NCBI GenBank assembly: GCA_009787695.1
Contig: WQSW01000026.1
Span: 1-33,580, forward strand
Reading direction: 5' to 3'
From: Treponema sp.
Lineage (GTDB): Bacteria > Spirochaetota > Spirochaetia > Treponematales > Breznakiellaceae
Length of the DNA stretch: 33,580 nt
The translations under genes and the position numbers were made by a program. Below the pieces are notes generated by a model that was given only the letters and a program-made list of their open reading frames with translations, did no database searches and had not been told where the DNA came from. Shown piece by piece: positions 33,173 through 33,580 of this stretch; within the stretch, counting starts at the first letter, position 1; every line of letters starts with the position of its first letter.

Positions 33173-33580
33173 CAATCTCCAGAATAGAACAGCGTTTTAC
33201 TTCTTCAATTATTTCTTTGATTTTTATGGCAGGATTTTGTTTTCTGATAAATGCTGCATATGGAAGTAAAGTATAAAAAATTTGTAATTGCTCGTTGTTT
33301 ATTTTTTTTATATAATTTTCATTTTCTTGTGCCAAAGGCAAAGCTAAAATATTTTCTTTATATTCAATAAGAATTTCAACGCCGTTTTTTATCTGTTCTC
33401 TTTTCTTTGTTGTTTGATTTTTGTTTTCTGCTTTTTGATCTATTATCCCTTTTTCTTTTTTCTCTGAAAATGAAGTTCCCATTCCTGATGTGCCAAGAAC
33501 ATCCGCTTGCATTAAAGACACTTTTTCTTCTAATTTTTTTCTGTAAAAACGCAAAGAAGAAGTTTCATAATATTTATTAT
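33159..33580 (-). CDS. Hypothetical protein, 5' end beyond the window
   Basis: I do not recognise this protein. The frame stays open to the window edge without a stop, and the only start inside is a TTG at 33554 lacking a good ribosome-binding site, so the true start is probably to the right. The visible part is very rich in Lys, Glu and Gln (KKEKGIIDQKAENKNQTTKK) with a more ordered C-terminus (NEQLQIFYTLLPYAAFIRK, then IKEIIEEVKRCSILEIEKFL). No membrane segment is seen in this part. It converges on the secreted YbjN-like gene. Confidence 0.55.
   Translation of the reverse strand, partial: NKYYETSSLRFYRKKLEEKVSLMQADVLGTSGMGTSFSEKKEKGIIDQKAENKNQTTKKREQIKNGVEILIEYKENILALPLAQENENYIKKINNEQLQIFYTLLPYAAFIRKQNPAIKIKEIIEEVKRCSILEIEKFL

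Overview
The 33.6 kb window looks like chromosome of a low-GC bacterium, most probably a spirochaete of the Treponema group. This is inferred from the gene content and order: murC, yicC, a cytidylate-kinase-like gene, a FliK-like/FlhB-C-terminal-like pair, a TM2 protein with a winged-helix tail, and fhs. No rRNA or marker gene settles the species. The window has two halves.

(1) Positions 1-14900 form an AT-rich accessory island. At its left end is a tight three-gene operon: an 1813-aa protein with two phosphoribosyltransferase-like modules and a degenerate histidine-kinase-like tail, a stand-alone receiver-like protein, and a DUF2971 protein. I know of no described system with this make-up, and it is the best candidate here for a new conflict or defence system. 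Next comes a zone of broken insertion sequences (7450-9630) around an intact serine recombinase. Two orphan small genes separated by a perfect hairpin follow. Then comes a second unusual gene (10623-12848), an N6-adenine-methyltransferase-like protein with an HsdS-type recognition segment and a HEPN-type RNNKAH motif. After it lie a 23-codon remnant resembling a ThiF/E1 nucleotide-binding loop, a wrecked IS256-type transposase, a wrecked tyrosine recombinase, and an intact VapBC-type toxin-antitoxin pair.

(2) Positions 14900-33580 are conserved backbone. On the minus strand are mgtE-tatD (magnesium transport, TatD nuclease). On the plus strand is a run murC-yicC-cmk-like-FliK-like-FlhB-like-GH5. 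Two tRNA genes (Gly-TCC, Val-TAC) lie on the minus strand. A TM2 gene follows, then a minus-strand operon zinc-ribbon-murI-rsgA-mutS2-thg1-like, a plus-strand pair (Cys/His pentapeptide-like protein, metallo-hydrolase), fhs on the minus strand, plsC and a secreted protein on the plus strand, and an incomplete gene at the right edge.

Cell-wall precursor synthesis (murC, murI), ribosome assembly (rsgA), RNA and ribosome quality control (yicC, mutS2), RNA repair (thg1-like), one-carbon metabolism (fhs) and lipid synthesis (plsC) are represented. Several backbone transcription units (murC, TM2, zinc-ribbon, plsC, perhaps fhs) have promoter-like hexamers so close to the ATG, with no ribosome-binding site, that they may make leaderless mRNAs. 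Other units have ordinary leaders. No CRISPR array, rRNA gene or prophage was seen.
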